From Epilithonimonas sp. JDS (GTDB taxonomy: Bacteria > Bacteroidota > Bacteroidia > Flavobacteriales > Weeksellaceae), in the NCBI RefSeq assembly GCF_021261315.1, contig NZ_JAJSAX010000003.1:186001-250000 (forward strand): a stretch of 64,000 bases of DNA, in the 5' to 3' direction. Below are positions 63,772-64,000 of this stretch, piece by piece (positions within the stretch are counted from its first letter, which is position 1; each line of letters starts with the position of its first letter). A program made the translations under genes and the position numbers. The notes beneath the pieces were generated by a model that saw nothing but the letters and a program-made list of their open reading frames with translations, did not search any database and was not told the DNA's origin.

Positions 63772-64000
63772 TTATCTTGGGAACGCATTCGCCATTCCGC
63801 CATCTACATTGATGATATTCCCTGTTGTTTTGTCAAGAATGGCAACACAAGCGAAAACGCCGTTTGCAATATCTTCAGGAAGAATAATTTCGTTTAATAA
63901 ATTTCTTTTGGCGTAAAATGCCGGTAATTCTTCTACAGAAATTCCGTTTGCTTTTGCACGGCCTTCTGCCCACGAACCTTCCCAGATTTTACTTCCGACG
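63772..64000 (-). CDS. rhaD: Bifunctional rhamnulose-1-phosphate aldolase/short-chain dehydrogenase, 3' end only
   Basis: The minus-strand frame from 64000 to the stop at 63772-63774 encodes 75 residues: GSKIWEGSWAEGRAKANGISVEELPAFYAKRNLLNEIILPEDIANGVFACVAILDKTTGNIINVDGGMANAFPR. The ending P-E-D-I-A-N-G...TGNIINVDGG is a short-chain dehydrogenase C-terminus, and the WEGSWAEGRA beginning matches the fused aldolase-dehydrogenase used in RhaI-type pathways. It would split L-rhamnulose-1-phosphate to DHAP and L-lactaldehyde and oxidise the latter to L-lactate. The rest of the gene, with the aldolase half, is outside the window. Confidence 0.88.
   Translation of the reverse strand, partial: VGSKIWEGSWAEGRAKANGISVEELPAFYAKRNLLNEIILPEDIANGVFACVAILDKTTGNIINVDGGMANAFPR

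Overview
The window looks like a chromosomal segment of a flavobacterium close to Chryseobacterium (Bacteroidota, Weeksellaceae). The evidence is the low GC content, TAnnTTTG-type -7 promoter boxes (several with TTG about 18-20 nt upstream), weak or absent Shine-Dalgarno sites, a type IX secretion gene (porQ), a lipidated TamA homologue (tamL), an archaeal-type proS, OmpA/FadL-type envelope proteins and GH28/rhamnose catabolism genes. The species call rests on gene content and remembered protein resemblance, not on a search.

Layout. Bases 1-9360 look accessory. They hold a SF1 helicase-nuclease translationally coupled to a HopJ-family protein, then a divergent RtcB-type RNA ligase whose start is preceded by an 11-copy tetranucleotide repeat. 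Next comes a very AT-rich three-gene module (STAS-GHKL ATPase, DUF4325 STAS-like protein, membrane protein), a duplicated hairpin sequence, and an XRE regulator next to nine exact-period 21-bp direct repeats. Bases 9361-28490 are mostly housekeeping: pnp, an MFS transporter, a UbiB-like kinase, gyrA, a TPR protein, a transaldolase-family aldolase, mntH, a DUF937-OmpA protein, proS, a Gly/aromatic-rich lipoprotein, a FadL-type porin and rsgA. Bases 28500-34000 carry DAHP synthase-chorismate mutase, a serine hydrolase-TPR fusion, dnaX with an A10 slippery tract, and clustered intergenic repeats.

Bases 34000-50550 carry 2-oxoglutarate dehydrogenase E2/E1, tamL head-to-head with an RNA methyltransferase gene, a small YtxH/holin-like membrane cluster, cmk-porQ, pyrH-frr, a GT14 glycosyltransferase and a DUF2867 SDR protein. 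Bases 50800-64000 form a rhamnogalacturonan/rhamnose locus. Secreted GH28, DUF4450 and a six-hairpin glycosidase are on the + strand, followed by a GntR-type regulator. Convergent to these are lldD, rhamnulokinase, rhamnose isomerase and the 3' end of a bifunctional rhamnulose-1-phosphate aldolase/dehydrogenase. The extracytoplasmic enzymes would release rhamnose-containing sugars; isomerase, kinase, aldolase-dehydrogenase and FMN lactate dehydrogenase would take L-rhamnose to DHAP and pyruvate.

The most interesting items are the STAS/GHKL/DUF4325/membrane module, the 21-bp repeat array beside the XRE gene, the SSR upstream of rtcB, the apparent programmed slippage in dnaX, and an interspersed intergenic repeat family with four copies in the window. 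No tRNA, rRNA, CRISPR array, transposase or integrase gene was seen.
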